A stretch of DNA of 64,000 bases from Fen-999 sp041480065 (GTDB lineage: Bacteria; Pseudomonadota; Gammaproteobacteria; Burkholderiales; Rhodocyclaceae): contig JBGOZF010000014.1 in the NCBI GenBank assembly GCA_041480065.1, positions 11,267-75,266 of the forward strand, read 5' to 3'. The position numbers and the translations under genes were made by a program. Below the pieces are notes generated by a model. The model saw nothing but the letters and a program-made list of their open reading frames with translations. It ran no database searches and was not told the DNA's origin. Of the stretch, positions 16,971 through 26,502 are shown piece after piece. Each line of letters opens with the position of its first letter. Position 1 is the stretch's first letter.

Positions 16971-18503
16971 TCATAGCTTCTGCACCATCCGGAAGGCGAA
17001 TTTCGGCGGCTCGATCTGGGTCGCGGACTCGGCGCCGCTCTTGAGCAGTTTGCCGGATTCGGTCTCGAAAGGAAGGGTCACGACGCGAGCCTCGACGCGA
17101 TCGGTCTTCAGCGCCTCGATCAGGCTGTTGACCGTGTCGATCTGGGCCCGATGGTCGCTGACCATGGCGAGGGGAAGCTGGGCCTGGACGTCAAGCAGCA
17201 CGTAGCTGCCGTCGCCGCTGCTCTTGTCGGCCTGGGTCTCCTTCGCGCCTCTGCCCGCATCGGCGCGGTTGGCGAGCTGCCATTCGAGTTGAGTCAATTC
17301 GACCTTGGGCACACGGGCGAGGCCGCGGCTCAGTTGCTGTAGCGCAGGTTCCAAGCCCGGGCTGCGTCGTGCCAGCAGGTCGCTGCGGTCGGTCACGGCC
17401 CGGAGGTTCTCCGTGCTGATCGGGATTTTCGGCAGCGTCTGCAGGATGCTGTCGTAACGCCGGTTGCCGATCTCGATCTGGGCCTTGAGGATGCTTTGGC
17501 GCTCCGAGAGATTGTAGACCTTGAGCGCCTCGTTCATCGTCGCCAGCAGACAGAGGGCGAGAATGCCGAGGCCTGCGGCGCGCAGTCCGAAGCGTACTTG
17601 CCAGAGTCGGTAGAAATGGCGGTCCTCGGGCGGTGCGAACTGCTGGCGCGGCGTCTGACGAACCAGCGTGTGCAGGAGGAGTTCCTCGGCATGGGAATCG
17701 GCAGGCGGCCTGGTGAGTCCGTGCTGCTTGCTCAGCGCGACCAGATCGAGGAACTGGAAATTCGATTTCTCGGTGTTCCGGCAGCGGTTGCCGATGGCGG
17801 CGAAATCCGACGGATGCGCGAGTATCAGGGTCGGCAGCGGCGCGTCGCGGGCAATCATGCGCTGGCCGGCGAGGTACTGGACTGTCTTTTCGGACTCGGT
17901 GGCACAGGTGACGGACACTTCATCGATCGAGTTCGAGGCAATCTGGCTCAAGCGCGAGAAGCGCAACTGGCCGCGATCGAAAAAGGTTTGCCGCAGGCCG
18001 GCGCGGGTGACGGAAACGACCAGTGCCTGGCCGACGTCGCGGACCTGGCGGGCGACGGCATCGGCCACCGCCATCGGCATGGCATAGACGCCGACCAATT
18101 GCGTTTCGACCTCGCGCATGGTCAGCAGCCAGGGCTCGAATTGCGAATAGCCGCTGAGTCCGGAGAAAAGTATTCTTTCGTCGCGGCGACCTTCGCTGCT
18201 GCGACCGAGGGAAACCGCGGTCGCCAGGGGCGTGCCGTAGTAGTACTGAGCGAGTTTGCGTTTGATCAGGCTGTCGCGGTCGCGGCCATGAACGTAGGGG
18301 ACCTCCTCGATCTGGAAGCCTTCCTCGGCGACGTCGGCGAGCAGGTAGAAGAGGCTGGAACGGTGGCCCTGCAGGTATTCGCCGAATGCCGCCAGACCGG
18401 TCTCGTCGGGCGGGAAGTCGGCTTCGTGCTGCGTGCTGCCCAGGTGCCATTGGTAGGCGGTCAGGCGGGTGGCGTCGAGAAGCAGCAGGCGGCGAGCGGG
18501 CAT
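16971..18503 (-). CDS. mshI: MshI-like pilus protein, PilM/PilN-type fusion
   Basis: A 510-residue protein. The cytoplasmic N-terminal ~290 residues look like a PilM/GspL actin-like domain (LFYLLADVAEEGFQIEEVPY, LVVSVTRAGLRQTFFDRGQL). One membrane helix follows (~305-323, GLRAAGLGILALCLLA), then a periplasmic PilN-like part (~325-510). This combines in one chain what PilM and PilN do separately in T4P, as in MSHA MshI. The gene starts 7 bp after mshG ends. It would dock MshE/MshG to MshJ in the inner-membrane platform. Confidence 0.75.
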   Translation of the reverse strand: MPARRLLLLDATRLTAYQWHLGSTQHEADFPPDETGLAAFGEYLQGHRSSLFYLLADVAEEGFQIEEVPYVHGRDRDSLIKRKLAQYYYGTPLATAVSLGRSSEGRRDERILFSGLSGYSQFEPWLLTMREVETQLVGVYAMPMAVADAVARQVRDVGQALVVSVTRAGLRQTFFDRGQLRFSRLSQIASNSIDEVSVTCATESEKTVQYLAGQRMIARDAPLPTLILAHPSDFAAIGNRCRNTEKSNFQFLDLVALSKQHGLTRPPADSHAEELLLHTLVRQTPRQQFAPPEDRHFYRLWQVRFGLRAAGLGILALCLLATMNEALKVYNLSERQSILKAQIEIGNRRYDSILQTLPKIPISTENLRAVTDRSDLLARRSPGLEPALQQLSRGLARVPKVELTQLEWQLANRADAGRGAKETQADKSSGDGSYVLLDVQAQLPLAMVSDHRAQIDTVNSLIEALKTDRVEARVVTLPFETESGKLLKSGAESATQIEPPKFAFRMVQKL

Positions 18504-18509
18504 GGGCGT

Positions 18510-19712
18510 CTACATCTTCAACTTGGTGATGGCGTCGTAAATCGGGCCGAGCACGGAGAGCATGACCCAGCCCAGGATCAGGCCGACCGCGATGGTCATC
18601 ACCGGTTCGATCATCGCCTGGACGCGTCCGATGGATTCCTTGACGTCGCGGCCGTAGAAATAGCTGACGTTGATCAGGGCGGTGTCGAGGCCGCCGGTGT
18701 TCTCGCCGACGCGCAGCATGCGTACCACCAGCGGCGGGAACAGGCCGACGTTCTGGAAGGCCACGGTGATGCTCTGGCCCTCGGCGATCATCTCGCCGAC
18801 GCGCCGGAGGCCGCGCCGGATGACCCGGTTGCCGACCACGCCCTCGGTGGCGCGCAGCGAATCGAGAACGGAAATGCCGGAGCCGTACATCATGGCGAAC
18901 ACGCCGGCGAAGCGCGACAGGATGATCTTGCGCAGGATGGTGCCGACCAGCGGCAGGCGCAGCTTGAATTCGTCGAATCGGTAACGGGCGTCGGCATTGG
19001 TGCGCAGCAGGATGGCCAGGCCGACTGTGACGAGAATCGGCGCGCCGATCACCAGGTACCAGTAGTGAACGAAGATGTTGGATGTCGCGATCAGGATCCT
19101 GGTGTGCAGGGGCAACTGCTGGCCCATGCTGGTGATGAAGCTGACCATCTTGGGCACCAGGTAGATCATCATGAACAGCACGACGCCGATGACCACCGTG
19201 CCCATGAAAGCCGGGTACATGATGAGCTTCTTGGTTTGCGACGTCAGTTCGTCCTGCCACTTCAGCGATTCGACCAGATTCTTCAGCACTTCGGGCAGGT
19301 TGCCGGAGTTCTCGCCGGCGCGTACCAGGCTGGCGAAGACGCCGTCGAATACTTTCGGATACTCCATCATCGCCTGCGACAGCGTCTTGCCGCCGTCGAT
19401 GCTCTCGATCATGCCGGCGATGACTTCGCGGAAGCGCGGGTTCTCCAGGCTGTCGCGCAGGTCGGTAAGGCCGTCGAGTATGGGCACGCCGGCACGAATC
19501 AACTGTTCGAGATGGAAGCAGAAGTTGATCAGTTCGCGGCGGGATATCGACGCGCCGGGAATCAGCCCGCCCTGCCGGACCGGATCGCCGTTGATGAAAT
19601 CCAGTTCCATGCGCTTCAGGCGCAGTTCCAGGTCCACGGCGTTGATGGCGTCCATGCGGCCGAGCACGATGCGGCCCTGGGGGTTCATGGCTTTGTACGA
19701 GTACAGGGACAT
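18510..19712 (-). CDS. mshG: Inner-membrane platform protein MshG (GspF/PilC family)
   Basis: A 400-residue polytopic inner-membrane protein with two GspF repeats (~65-190 and ~270-395). Conserved features include HLEQLIRAGVPILDGL, LVRAGENSGNLPEVL and MLRVGENTGGLDTAL. It forms the platform on which the MshE ATPase turns. The start MSLYSYKAM at 19712 is preferred. An adjacent ATG (19715) is also possible; the reading frame upstream runs through an intergenic repeat and is not coding. It is co-directional with mshE, from which it is separated by that repeat. Confidence 0.92.
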   Translation of the reverse strand: MSLYSYKAMNPQGRIVLGRMDAINAVDLELRLKRMELDFINGDPVRQGGLIPGASISRRELINFCFHLEQLIRAGVPILDGLTDLRDSLENPRFREVIAGMIESIDGGKTLSQAMMEYPKVFDGVFASLVRAGENSGNLPEVLKNLVESLKWQDELTSQTKKLIMYPAFMGTVVIGVVLFMMIYLVPKMVSFITSMGQQLPLHTRILIATSNIFVHYWYLVIGAPILVTVGLAILLRTNADARYRFDEFKLRLPLVGTILRKIILSRFAGVFAMMYGSGISVLDSLRATEGVVGNRVIRRGLRRVGEMIAEGQSITVAFQNVGLFPPLVVRMLRVGENTGGLDTALINVSYFYGRDVKESIGRVQAMIEPVMTIAVGLILGWVMLSVLGPIYDAITKLKM

Positions 19713-19818
19713 CATGCCCTCGCAGGGCCGCCCTGACCGGAGGAAATCCCGGTGGGACAAGAGGGCATGCGCCCCCTGGTGGGGGGCAGCGAACAAATGT
19801 GAGCGTGGGGGGCCACGA
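19713..19818 (-). repeat. GC-rich junction repeat, copy A (before mshG)
   Basis: The whole gap between the mshE stop and the mshG start is filled by this element. Read on the minus strand it has CCCCCCACGCTCAC, then TTCGCTGCCCCCCACCAGGG, then GCATGCCCTCTTG, CACCGGGATTTCCTCCGGT and GGGCGGCCC. Copies B (38492-38614) and C (54031-54117) share its core. It has several stem-loops (CCCCCC/GGGGGG and ACCGG/CCGGT). Confidence 0.88.
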
Positions 19819-21525
19819 CTACATTCTCTCGGTCAGGTCGATGACGCGGCCGACCTCTTCGAGCGAGGTGGAGCCGTCAAGCGCGCGCCTGACGCCGTCT
19901 TCCGCCAGGGGCCGGAAGCCCTTGGCCAATGCGGCGTTGCGGACTTCCCGGGCGGTGGCGCGACGGGCGATCAGCTCGTCCAGATCGGCATCGAGGCGGA
20001 TCAGTTCCATGATCGCCAGCCGACCACGGTAACCCCGGAAATCGCAGTATTCGCAGCCGCCCGGACGGTAAAGCACCGGCGCCGGCTCCGGCTGGTCCGC
20101 GCCGAGCAATCGACGTTCGTTGCCCTGTGCGGTGTAGGGCTTGCGGCAGTGGGGGCAGAGTCGCCGCACCAGCCGCTGGGCGACGATGCCGATGATGTTG
20201 CCGGCCATGATGTCGGGCAGGATGCCGATGTCGAGCAGGCGCGGAATGGCGCCGATGGCCGAGTTGGTGTGCAGCGTCGAGTAGACCTGGTGGCCCGTCA
20301 TGGCCGCGCGGAAGGCCATTTCGGCGGTCTCGGCATCGCGGATTTCGCCGACCAGGATGACGTCCGGATCCTGGCGCATCATCGAGCGGATGCCGTTGGC
20401 GAAGTCGAGCTTGACCGCCTCGGCGACCGAGGTCTGTCTGATCATCGCCATCGGGTACTCGACCGGGTCTTCGAGGGTCATGATGTTCTGACCCTCGTCG
20501 TTGATGTGGCTGAGTAGCGAGTAGAGCGTCGTCGTCTTGCCGCTGCCGGTGGGGCCGGTGACCAGGATGATGCCCTCGGGCCGCGCCACCATCAGCTTGA
20601 GGGTCTCCAACTGGAGCTCGTCGAGGCCCAGCCGGTCGAGCGGCACGATGCCCTTCTGGCGGTCGAGGATGCGCAGGACGACGTTCTCGCCGTGAATCGT
20701 CGGCTGCGCGGCGACGCGGAAGTCCACCTGGCGGCCGCTGATATTGAGCGAGATGCGGCCATCCTGGGGCGCCCGGGTCTCGGCGATGTTCATGCCGCTT
20801 ATGACCTTGATGCGCACGGCCATGGCCGCCCAGTAGGATTTGTGCAGGGCGCGGATCTGGCGCAGGATGCCGTCGATGCGGTAACGGATGCGCAGGAAGC
20901 TGGCTTCCGGCTCGAAGTGTATGTCGGACGCCTCGCGCTTGACCGCATCGGTCAGCAGCGCGTCCACCAGCCGCACCACCGGCTGGCTGTATTCGTCCAT
21001 CGAGGCGGCCAGGCTGCGGTAGTCGACCTCGCCGGTCTCGATCTCGTGCAGGATGCCGTCGATCGACAGCTCGTGGCCGTAGTATTGGTCGATGGCCCGG
21101 GCGATTTCCGACTCGCCGGCCAGCAGCGCCTCGATCAGCAGTTCCTGCGGCACCAGCGCCCGCAGCTTGTCGATGGCGACGATGTCGTTGGGATCGGCGA
21201 TGGCGATGGTCAGGCGGTGCAGCTCGGGCGTGTAGTCGAGCGGCAGCAGGGTGTGGCGCTTGGCGATGTCGCGCGGCACCAGGCGCAGCGCCGCCGGGTC
21301 GACCGTGGCGTGGCCGAGGTCCACCGATTTCTGGCCCAGGGATTCGCCCAGCGCGTCGCGCAGCGTCGCCTCCGAGACGAAGCCCAGCGACACCAGCAGC
21401 TTGCCCACCGGCTGGTTGGACTTCATCTGTTCCAGCAGCGCGATGCGCAACTGGTCTTCGGAGATGACGCCCAGCGAGATCAGAATCTGGCCGATCGGAC
21501 GTCGAAGGGGGGTCGGTGAGTTCAT
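19819..21525 (-). CDS. mshE: MSHA-type pilus ATPase MshE (GspE/PilB family)
   Basis: A 568-residue assembly ATPase that powers pilus extension. The N-terminal MshEN region has two tandem glycine/leucine motifs (PIGQILISLG...LRIALLEQ and PVGKLLVSLG...LRDALGE, residues 10-63), the type that binds c-di-GMP in Vibrio MshE. Walker A GPTGSGKT is at residues 324-331, Walker B-type DPDVILVGEIRDAET near 385, and four zinc-ligand cysteines occur in CPHCRK and CEYCDF. All catalytic parts are intact. It follows the TPR gene across an inverted repeat and precedes mshG. Confidence 0.94.
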   Translation of the reverse strand: MNSPTPLRRPIGQILISLGVISEDQLRIALLEQMKSNQPVGKLLVSLGFVSEATLRDALGESLGQKSVDLGHATVDPAALRLVPRDIAKRHTLLPLDYTPELHRLTIAIADPNDIVAIDKLRALVPQELLIEALLAGESEIARAIDQYYGHELSIDGILHEIETGEVDYRSLAASMDEYSQPVVRLVDALLTDAVKREASDIHFEPEASFLRIRYRIDGILRQIRALHKSYWAAMAVRIKVISGMNIAETRAPQDGRISLNISGRQVDFRVAAQPTIHGENVVLRILDRQKGIVPLDRLGLDELQLETLKLMVARPEGIILVTGPTGSGKTTTLYSLLSHINDEGQNIMTLEDPVEYPMAMIRQTSVAEAVKLDFANGIRSMMRQDPDVILVGEIRDAETAEMAFRAAMTGHQVYSTLHTNSAIGAIPRLLDIGILPDIMAGNIIGIVAQRLVRRLCPHCRKPYTAQGNERRLLGADQPEPAPVLYRPGGCEYCDFRGYRGRLAIMELIRLDADLDELIARRATAREVRNAALAKGFRPLAEDGVRRALDGSTSLEEVGRVIDLTERM

Positions 21526-21591
21526 CGGCTCCTTCCGGTTGTCGTTGGCAACTGCGTCGGGTGGTCAGTCACGCTGAAAACGACGAAGAAC

Positions 21592-21700
21592 CCTCACCAC
21601 CAAGACACCAAGAGCACCAAGGAACACCAAGACGGCAAACCGTTCCGTTCAAGATTCTCCTGGTGCATCTTCGTGTCCTTGGTGTCTTGGTGGTGAAAGG
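21592..21700. repeat. Large inverted repeat of ACCAAGA-type units (copy 2)
   Basis: Left arm 21592-21631 (CCTCACCACCAAGACACCAA followed by two more CACCAAG units) is mirrored by right arm 21669-21700 (CTTCGTGTCCTTGGTGTCTT, then GGTGGTGAAAGG). It occupies the gap between the TPR gene and mshE, inside the operon. Confidence 0.88.
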
Positions 21701-21716
21701 TTTTCATGTTTACCGA

Positions 21717-23060
21717 CTACTGGGGCTGCAAATCGCGCAGGCGTCCCGCGACCCTGGCCTGGTCGAAGGCCGCCGGTCGCGCGGCCGCCGCCGTCAACGC
21801 CTGCCGGTAGTATTGCGCCGCCAGCTTCGCCTGATGCAACTGGTCGAGACTGACCGCGAGGTTGAACAAATAGTCCGGGTTGTCGCCGTCGCCGGTGACG
21901 GCGTTGAAATACGCCTGCTGGGCCTCGTTCCAGCGACCCTGGCGCGCATGGAGATTGCCGAGGGCGAAGTGCAGGGCCGGCGCGTCGGGCTGCGCCGCCA
22001 GCAGGGTCTTCAGCCTGGTTTCGCCGCCGACCGGGTCGCCCTGGCTGTTGAGGCCGAGTAGTCCTGCGTGGGCGACGGCATCCTGGGGGTCGGCGTCGAG
22101 CAGGCGCAGGTAATACGATTGGGCATCGGCGCCGCGGCCTTCCCGCAGGGCGATGGCGGCGGCACCATGGAGGGCGTCGGCGTTGCGGGGATCTGTCTGG
22201 AGCACGCGCTCGTAGTCCGCGCGCGCCTTTGGCAGGTTGCCGGCCTGGAAGGCGTCATAAGCTTCCGCGAGCGTCGGGTTCAATGTCGGGCGGGACGTGG
22301 TGATGCGTATCGGGCTGTACGCAGCCGCGGCGCCTGGCGCCGTTCGCGCCTCGACGGAACGAGCGACGGCGGCAGGCCGGTCGCGCGCCGCGTCGGCGAC
22401 AGGATGCGGCAGTCCCGGCGCAGGCGGCAAGGGCAAGGTCCGGGTCGCGGCAGGATTCAGCCCGGTGGCGGGCGTCGTCATTCCGGGATTGAGCGCGGCG
22501 ACAGGTTGTGCAGCCGACAGACCCGGTGAGGGCTTGAGCTGCAGCCAGAAATAGACACCGATGCCGCCAACAGCCAGAAGGGTGATCGCGCCCACGACGA
22601 CACTGAAAGACCTGTTGCCGTCAGCCCGAGCTTGCTTGGCGGCGAAGGCGTTCTGCGCCGCAGTGCGGTTCGCCGCCTCGGCCGTGGACGTCTGGGCGGC
22701 CTTGACAACCGGCGGTGGCGGCGATGCCTTCGCCGGGGTGAGCGCCGGTTCGCTTCGCGCGCCGGAATTCGCAGCGGGTGGCCGGCCGACCGGACTCGGT
22801 TTGCGCGGCGTATCAGTCACGAACTCGTCGTCGAGTTCTTCAAGTTTCAGCGGCAGATCCGGCAAGGTCGCCGGCGCCTGACTCGCGGCAGTCTCCGGCG
22901 CGGGCGAACGATCCGCTGGCTGGGGAGACTGCATGGCGGAAGCATCGCCACCGTCTCCGGCACCGGCCGGTGGATCGGTCGCGCCCGGGACGGTGACGTC
23001 GAGACGACCCCCACGCTTGGCCTGCTCGGCCTTCTTGAGGGCGTCCATCAGGAGGCTCAC
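21717..23060 (-). CDS. mshN: TPR-containing MshN-like pilus protein
   Basis: A 447-residue bitopic protein. A short N-terminal MSLLMDALKKAEQAKR motif is shared with MshN/GspA-linked proteins. A proline/alanine-rich cytoplasmic linker (~20-150), one membrane helix (~152-174) and a second low-complexity stretch follow. The periplasmic part (~285-440) contains TPR repeats, for example AYDAFQAGNLPKARADYERV and ALHFALGNLHARQGRWNEAQ. TPR proteins in this position assist secretin and pilus assembly. Its start overlaps the mshL stop by 4 bp. Confidence 0.82.
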   Translation of the reverse strand: MSLLMDALKKAEQAKRGGRLDVTVPGATDPPAGAGDGGDASAMQSPQPADRSPAPETAASQAPATLPDLPLKLEELDDEFVTDTPRKPSPVGRPPAANSGARSEPALTPAKASPPPPVVKAAQTSTAEAANRTAAQNAFAAKQARADGNRSFSVVVGAITLLAVGGIGVYFWLQLKPSPGLSAAQPVAALNPGMTTPATGLNPAATRTLPLPPAPGLPHPVADAARDRPAAVARSVEARTAPGAAAAYSPIRITTSRPTLNPTLAEAYDAFQAGNLPKARADYERVLQTDPRNADALHGAAAIALREGRGADAQSYYLRLLDADPQDAVAHAGLLGLNSQGDPVGGETRLKTLLAAQPDAPALHFALGNLHARQGRWNEAQQAYFNAVTGDGDNPDYLFNLAVSLDQLHQAKLAAQYYRQALTAAAARPAAFDQARVAGRLRDLQPQ

Positions 23061-24886
23061 TGCTCGCCTCCGTCAGAGCCGATACGCTGGTTCGGACCCA
23101 GGTTCTTGTCGAAGAAATCCTGCCCGGGGAGCTTCTCGCGGAAGCTCGAATAATCGCCGCCCATGCTGGCGTCCTTGACGACTATGGGGCGCAGGAACAC
23201 GACTAGTTCTGTTTTGTGCCGGGTGTCGTCGCGGTTCTCGAAGAACTTGCCGAGGAGCGGAATCCTGGAGATTCCTGGTACGGCGCTGTCGTTGTTCTCC
23301 AGCGTGTCTTCCATCAAGCCGCCCATGACGGCGATGTTGCCGTTGTCGACGCGGATCATGGACTCCATTTCACGCGTGCGAATCACTGGGATCATGCTGA
23401 CGACGGCTTGAGTGGTCACAGGAGGCATAAGTGCCGGATTGGGATCCTGTACCTCACCAAACTTGCGCGAGATGCTCGGTCGGATGTTGAGCTGCACAGT
23501 GTCGTTTTCGCTGATTTGGGGAGTGACGTTCATCACGAGACCCACCGGAACGGAATTTAGCGTGGTCGTGTACGTCGTAGTGCTTGTTGTTTGGTTGGTG
23601 GTCGTGTCAGCCTTGATCGTGAAATACACGAGGTTGTCCACCACCTTGAGCACTGCGGTCTGATTGTTCAGGACCGAGAGCTTCGGACTGGAAAGCACCT
23701 TGACTGTGCCAAAGGTATCCAGGAGTTTGACGGCGGCAGTGAGGCTACCGAGACGCGAGGCCGTATTTAAGTACGCGAGTGAAAAGACATCGGACGTCAC
23801 CGTGCTACCGTTCTTCGCTATCGTGAAACCGGCACGACCGAGCTTTGCCGCCGTCCAGTCGATACCCTGCTGGTAGTTGTCTGAAAGCGAAACCTCCGCG
23901 ATGGTGGCTTCGATCAGCACCTGACGGCGGGCAGAGGACATGACGGCACCGAGGAACTCTTGAATCTTCTCGTGCTGACGAGAGGTGGCGCGCACCGTGA
24001 CGATGCCTGCTTCGGGGTTGATGATTACGGATGCAGCTTCGCGGAAGGTGGTGCGCTTGACTACCGTGGTGCCGGTCTGCTGCAAGCTAGCGGGATTCGG
24101 GCTGCCGGCGATTCCCTGAGAACCGGAAGCCGATGTTCGCGCACTGGCTGGCGGTTGCATGCCCGTACCCGTCGTCGCCTGCTGGTCCGCTCGCTCGATC
24201 ACGGTTTCCGACGAGCCCTCGGGCAGGATCTTGTCGGTTTCCCGTAGGATGTCCTTGATGTTCTTTTCCAGGGTCTCCCAGAAATGGTGCAGCGATTTGT
24301 TCTCCACCTTGGTCTGCGAGTTGTTGCCGCCCGTCGTGACGCTGGTGCCGCCGGTGACGCCGGCGGCGCCGCCAGTTGAGGCGACCTGGGTGGTCACGGT
24401 AACGGTGCCCGTGGTGTCCCGCGACATATTGACGTAGTCGACCTTGTAGGTGCGCAGGAAAGGCGAGTCGGGCATGACGGCCAGATTGGCGCCATCGAGT
24501 TCCCAGCGCATGTCGATCTGCTTGGAAATGCGCGTGAGCAACTGCTGGAGCGTCTGGTCGATGGCGTTCAGGGTGACGCTGCCGCCGATGCCGGGATGGA
24601 TGTCGACGTTGATCTTGGCATCCCTGGCCAGGGCGAACAGCAGTTCTTGCGCGGGAATGTTATTGACGACGACACTGTAGGTTTCGACCTTGGCGGCGGG
24701 CTTCGGCTTGGCCAGCGTAACGGTGTTCTGCACCGGTTGCGGGATTTCCGCTTTGGACGACTTTGGCGCGAGAGCTGCGCTTTCCGCCTGAAGATGGCCG
24801 CTGGAAGGCGGCGAGACGGGCGTCGTGCTGCACGCGGCGACTGTCGACGCCAGAAGCGAAGCCGCAAGGAGTCGTGGTGTGATCAA
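23057..24886 (-). CDS. mshL: MSHA-type pilus secretin MshL
   Basis: A 609-residue outer-membrane secretin and lipoprotein. The signal peptide ends STVAAC, with Cys19 the predicted lipidation site. An STN/N0-like domain (~70-130), a Ser/Thr/Asn-rich linker (~150-270) and an N-domain follow, then the secretin core (~390-590) with VPVGLVMNVTPQISENDTVQ and GNIAVMGGLMEDTLENND, and the terminal KTELVVFLRPIVV. The start is a TTG at 24886, 10 bp after GGAAGG; no ATG or GTG occurs between the upstream in-frame stop and this codon. It would form the pore for the MSHA-like pilus. Confidence 0.9.
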   Translation of the reverse strand: MITPRLLAASLLASTVAACSTTPVSPPSSGHLQAESAALAPKSSKAEIPQPVQNTVTLAKPKPAAKVETYSVVVNNIPAQELLFALARDAKINVDIHPGIGGSVTLNAIDQTLQQLLTRISKQIDMRWELDGANLAVMPDSPFLRTYKVDYVNMSRDTTGTVTVTTQVASTGGAAGVTGGTSVTTGGNNSQTKVENKSLHHFWETLEKNIKDILRETDKILPEGSSETVIERADQQATTGTGMQPPASARTSASGSQGIAGSPNPASLQQTGTTVVKRTTFREAASVIINPEAGIVTVRATSRQHEKIQEFLGAVMSSARRQVLIEATIAEVSLSDNYQQGIDWTAAKLGRAGFTIAKNGSTVTSDVFSLAYLNTASRLGSLTAAVKLLDTFGTVKVLSSPKLSVLNNQTAVLKVVDNLVYFTIKADTTTNQTTSTTTYTTTLNSVPVGLVMNVTPQISENDTVQLNIRPSISRKFGEVQDPNPALMPPVTTQAVVSMIPVIRTREMESMIRVDNGNIAVMGGLMEDTLENNDSAVPGISRIPLLGKFFENRDDTRHKTELVVFLRPIVVKDASMGGDYSSFREKLPGQDFFDKNLGPNQRIGSDGGEQ

Positions 24887-25029
24887 GATCTGGGCGCCTT
24901 CCGATGCAGGTCAATACGATTTGTCGGAACGTATCCGGCGGGCAGCAGTAAATCACGACAAGCGGCGACATTTTCCGCTACTGCCGCAGGACACGCGGAT
25001 TGCTCTTCCGGTCGATTCTCCTCGAACTT

Positions 25030-25038
25030 CTTATAGCA
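25030..25038 (-). promoter_or_regulatory. Possible extended -10 promoter of mshL
   Basis: On the minus strand TGC followed by TATAAG fits an extended -10 element (25038-25030). It is in the 218-bp gap between mshM and mshL, leaving a leader of about 140 nt. The long, less GC-rich leader holds no other recognised feature. Confidence 0.45.
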
Positions 25039-25104
25039 CATAAGCAACTTGGCACACTTTATTGATTTTACATCGACAGCCATCGGTTACGGGCATATTT
25101 GCTA

Positions 25105-26493
25105 TTACTTTAGCCATCGGACCTGGCGCGGAAACGGGCTGTTGTCGAGCAGTTCCGTCGGCAATTGGCGAACGGCCTCGCTGGCGGCCCGCCAGCTCGG
25201 GAATTCACCGTAGATAATGCCTATGCGCGGGTCGTTGGCCGACCCGGCCAGGTACATGCGGACCTGTTCGGCGGGGAGCAGGCCGCTGGCCCTGCCGAAG
25301 TAGGACTGGGCAAATTCTGCCTGTCTGCCATCGACAGTGGCCAACTGGATGAACCAGCGCTCGCCGGCGGTCGCGTCGATCCATTGTCGGGTCTGGTCGA
25401 ACTTCGCCTGCAGCGCGGATCCGGCCGCCTGCTGCGATGCGGCCGATGCCGCAATCGGCGAGGTCGCGAGCCCAGGACCGTCGCCGGCAGGCCTGGCAAT
25501 CTGCGGCGTCGATGCGGCCGCCGGGGAGCCCGCCGCGCCGGCGGACGGCGCGGCGGCCAGCGCCGGTCCTGTGCCCGAAAGCGCACCGCGGTCGGGCTGC
25601 CAGGCCAGCGTCGCGACGCCGAGGACCGCCAGCGCGAAAGCGCCTCCCAGCGCCGGCAGCCAGCGGCGAAGCGGGCCCGGGCGGCCTTGGTAGTCGGCGT
25701 CGCGGACGGCTGCATCGACTTGTTTCGGCGTGACTTCGTGGCCGTTTTCGGCGTAGGCGGCGAGCAGGGACTTGTCGGCCAGGATGTTGACGCGCCGGGT
25801 CAGGCCTTGCGAGGCCTCGGCAATGTGCCTGATCGCGGCCGGCGAGAAGACGTTCGGGCCGCGGTAGCCGGCGGTACGCATGCGGAAATCGAGGTACTCG
25901 CTGATGTCGTTGCGCCGCAGAGGCTCGAGGCTGAAGTTCTGGGTGATCCGCTCCTTCAGTTGTCGCATGTTCGGCTGCGCGAGCACGTCGTCGAGTTCCG
26001 GCTGTCCGAACAGGACGAGTTGCAGCAGCTTGTGCTGGGTGGTTTCCAGATTCGACAACAGGCGGATTTCTTCGAGCGTTTCCCGGGGCATGGCGTGGGC
26101 TTCGTCGATCAGCACCACGATCTGCCGGCCTTCGCTGTAGATCTCGATCAGCCGGGTCTGGAGTGCCCGTACCAGGGCACTCATGCGCGTATCGTCGGGC
26201 AGGCTCAGCGCCAGCTCGTCGGCGATGGCGAACAGGATGTCGTCCCGCGACAGCGACGGGTTGGCCAGGTAGATGATCACCACGTTGGCGGGCAGACGTT
26301 CCATCAGCACCCGGCAGAGCATGGTCTTGCCGCTGCCGACTTCGCCGCTGACCTTGACGATGCCTTCGTCGTGCGTGATGGCATAGAGCAAGGCTTCCAG
26401 CGTGGCGCCGCGATTGGCGCCGGCGAAGAAGAATTCGGTATGCGGCGTGATCCGGAAGGGCGGCTCGGAAAGGCCGAAGTGCTCGAGATACAT
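25105..26493 (-). CDS. mshM: ExeA/MshM-like AAA ATPase
   Basis: A 462-residue protein. The cytoplasmic AAA+ domain has Walker A GEVGSGKT (~50-57) and Walker B IVVLIDEAHAM (~126-134), and begins YLEHFGLSEPPFRITPHTEF, the ExeA/MshM hallmark. One membrane helix (~279-298) follows, then an Ala/Pro-rich linker and a C-terminal SPOR-like domain (~385-462, GERWFIQLATVDG). ExeA proteins help insert the secretin through peptidoglycan. The ATG at 26493 is preferred to a GTG at 26499. The gene follows the response regulator by 9 bp. Confidence 0.88.
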   Translation of the reverse strand: MYLEHFGLSEPPFRITPHTEFFFAGANRGATLEALLYAITHDEGIVKVSGEVGSGKTMLCRVLMERLPANVVIIYLANPSLSRDDILFAIADELALSLPDDTRMSALVRALQTRLIEIYSEGRQIVVLIDEAHAMPRETLEEIRLLSNLETTQHKLLQLVLFGQPELDDVLAQPNMRQLKERITQNFSLEPLRRNDISEYLDFRMRTAGYRGPNVFSPAAIRHIAEASQGLTRRVNILADKSLLAAYAENGHEVTPKQVDAAVRDADYQGRPGPLRRWLPALGGAFALAVLGVATLAWQPDRGALSGTGPALAAAPSAGAAGSPAAASTPQIARPAGDGPGLATSPIAASAASQQAAGSALQAKFDQTRQWIDATAGERWFIQLATVDGRQAEFAQSYFGRASGLLPAEQVRMYLAGSANDPRIGIIYGEFPSWRAASEAVRQLPTELLDNSPFPRQVRWLK

Positions 26494-26502
26494 GGACACG
26501 GT

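Noticed and set aside
17496..19736. Long plus-strand open frame of 746 codons opposite mshI/mshG
   Set aside because: It is antisense to two genes with clear families, and its translation is low-complexity (Gly, Ala, Asp, Gln, His rich) as expected for a GC-rich shadow frame.
21592..21700. Possible CRISPR-like array because of repeated ACCAAG units
   Set aside because: Units are 7-10 bp, contiguous and without spacers; the whole forms an inverted repeat. No cas genes nearby.
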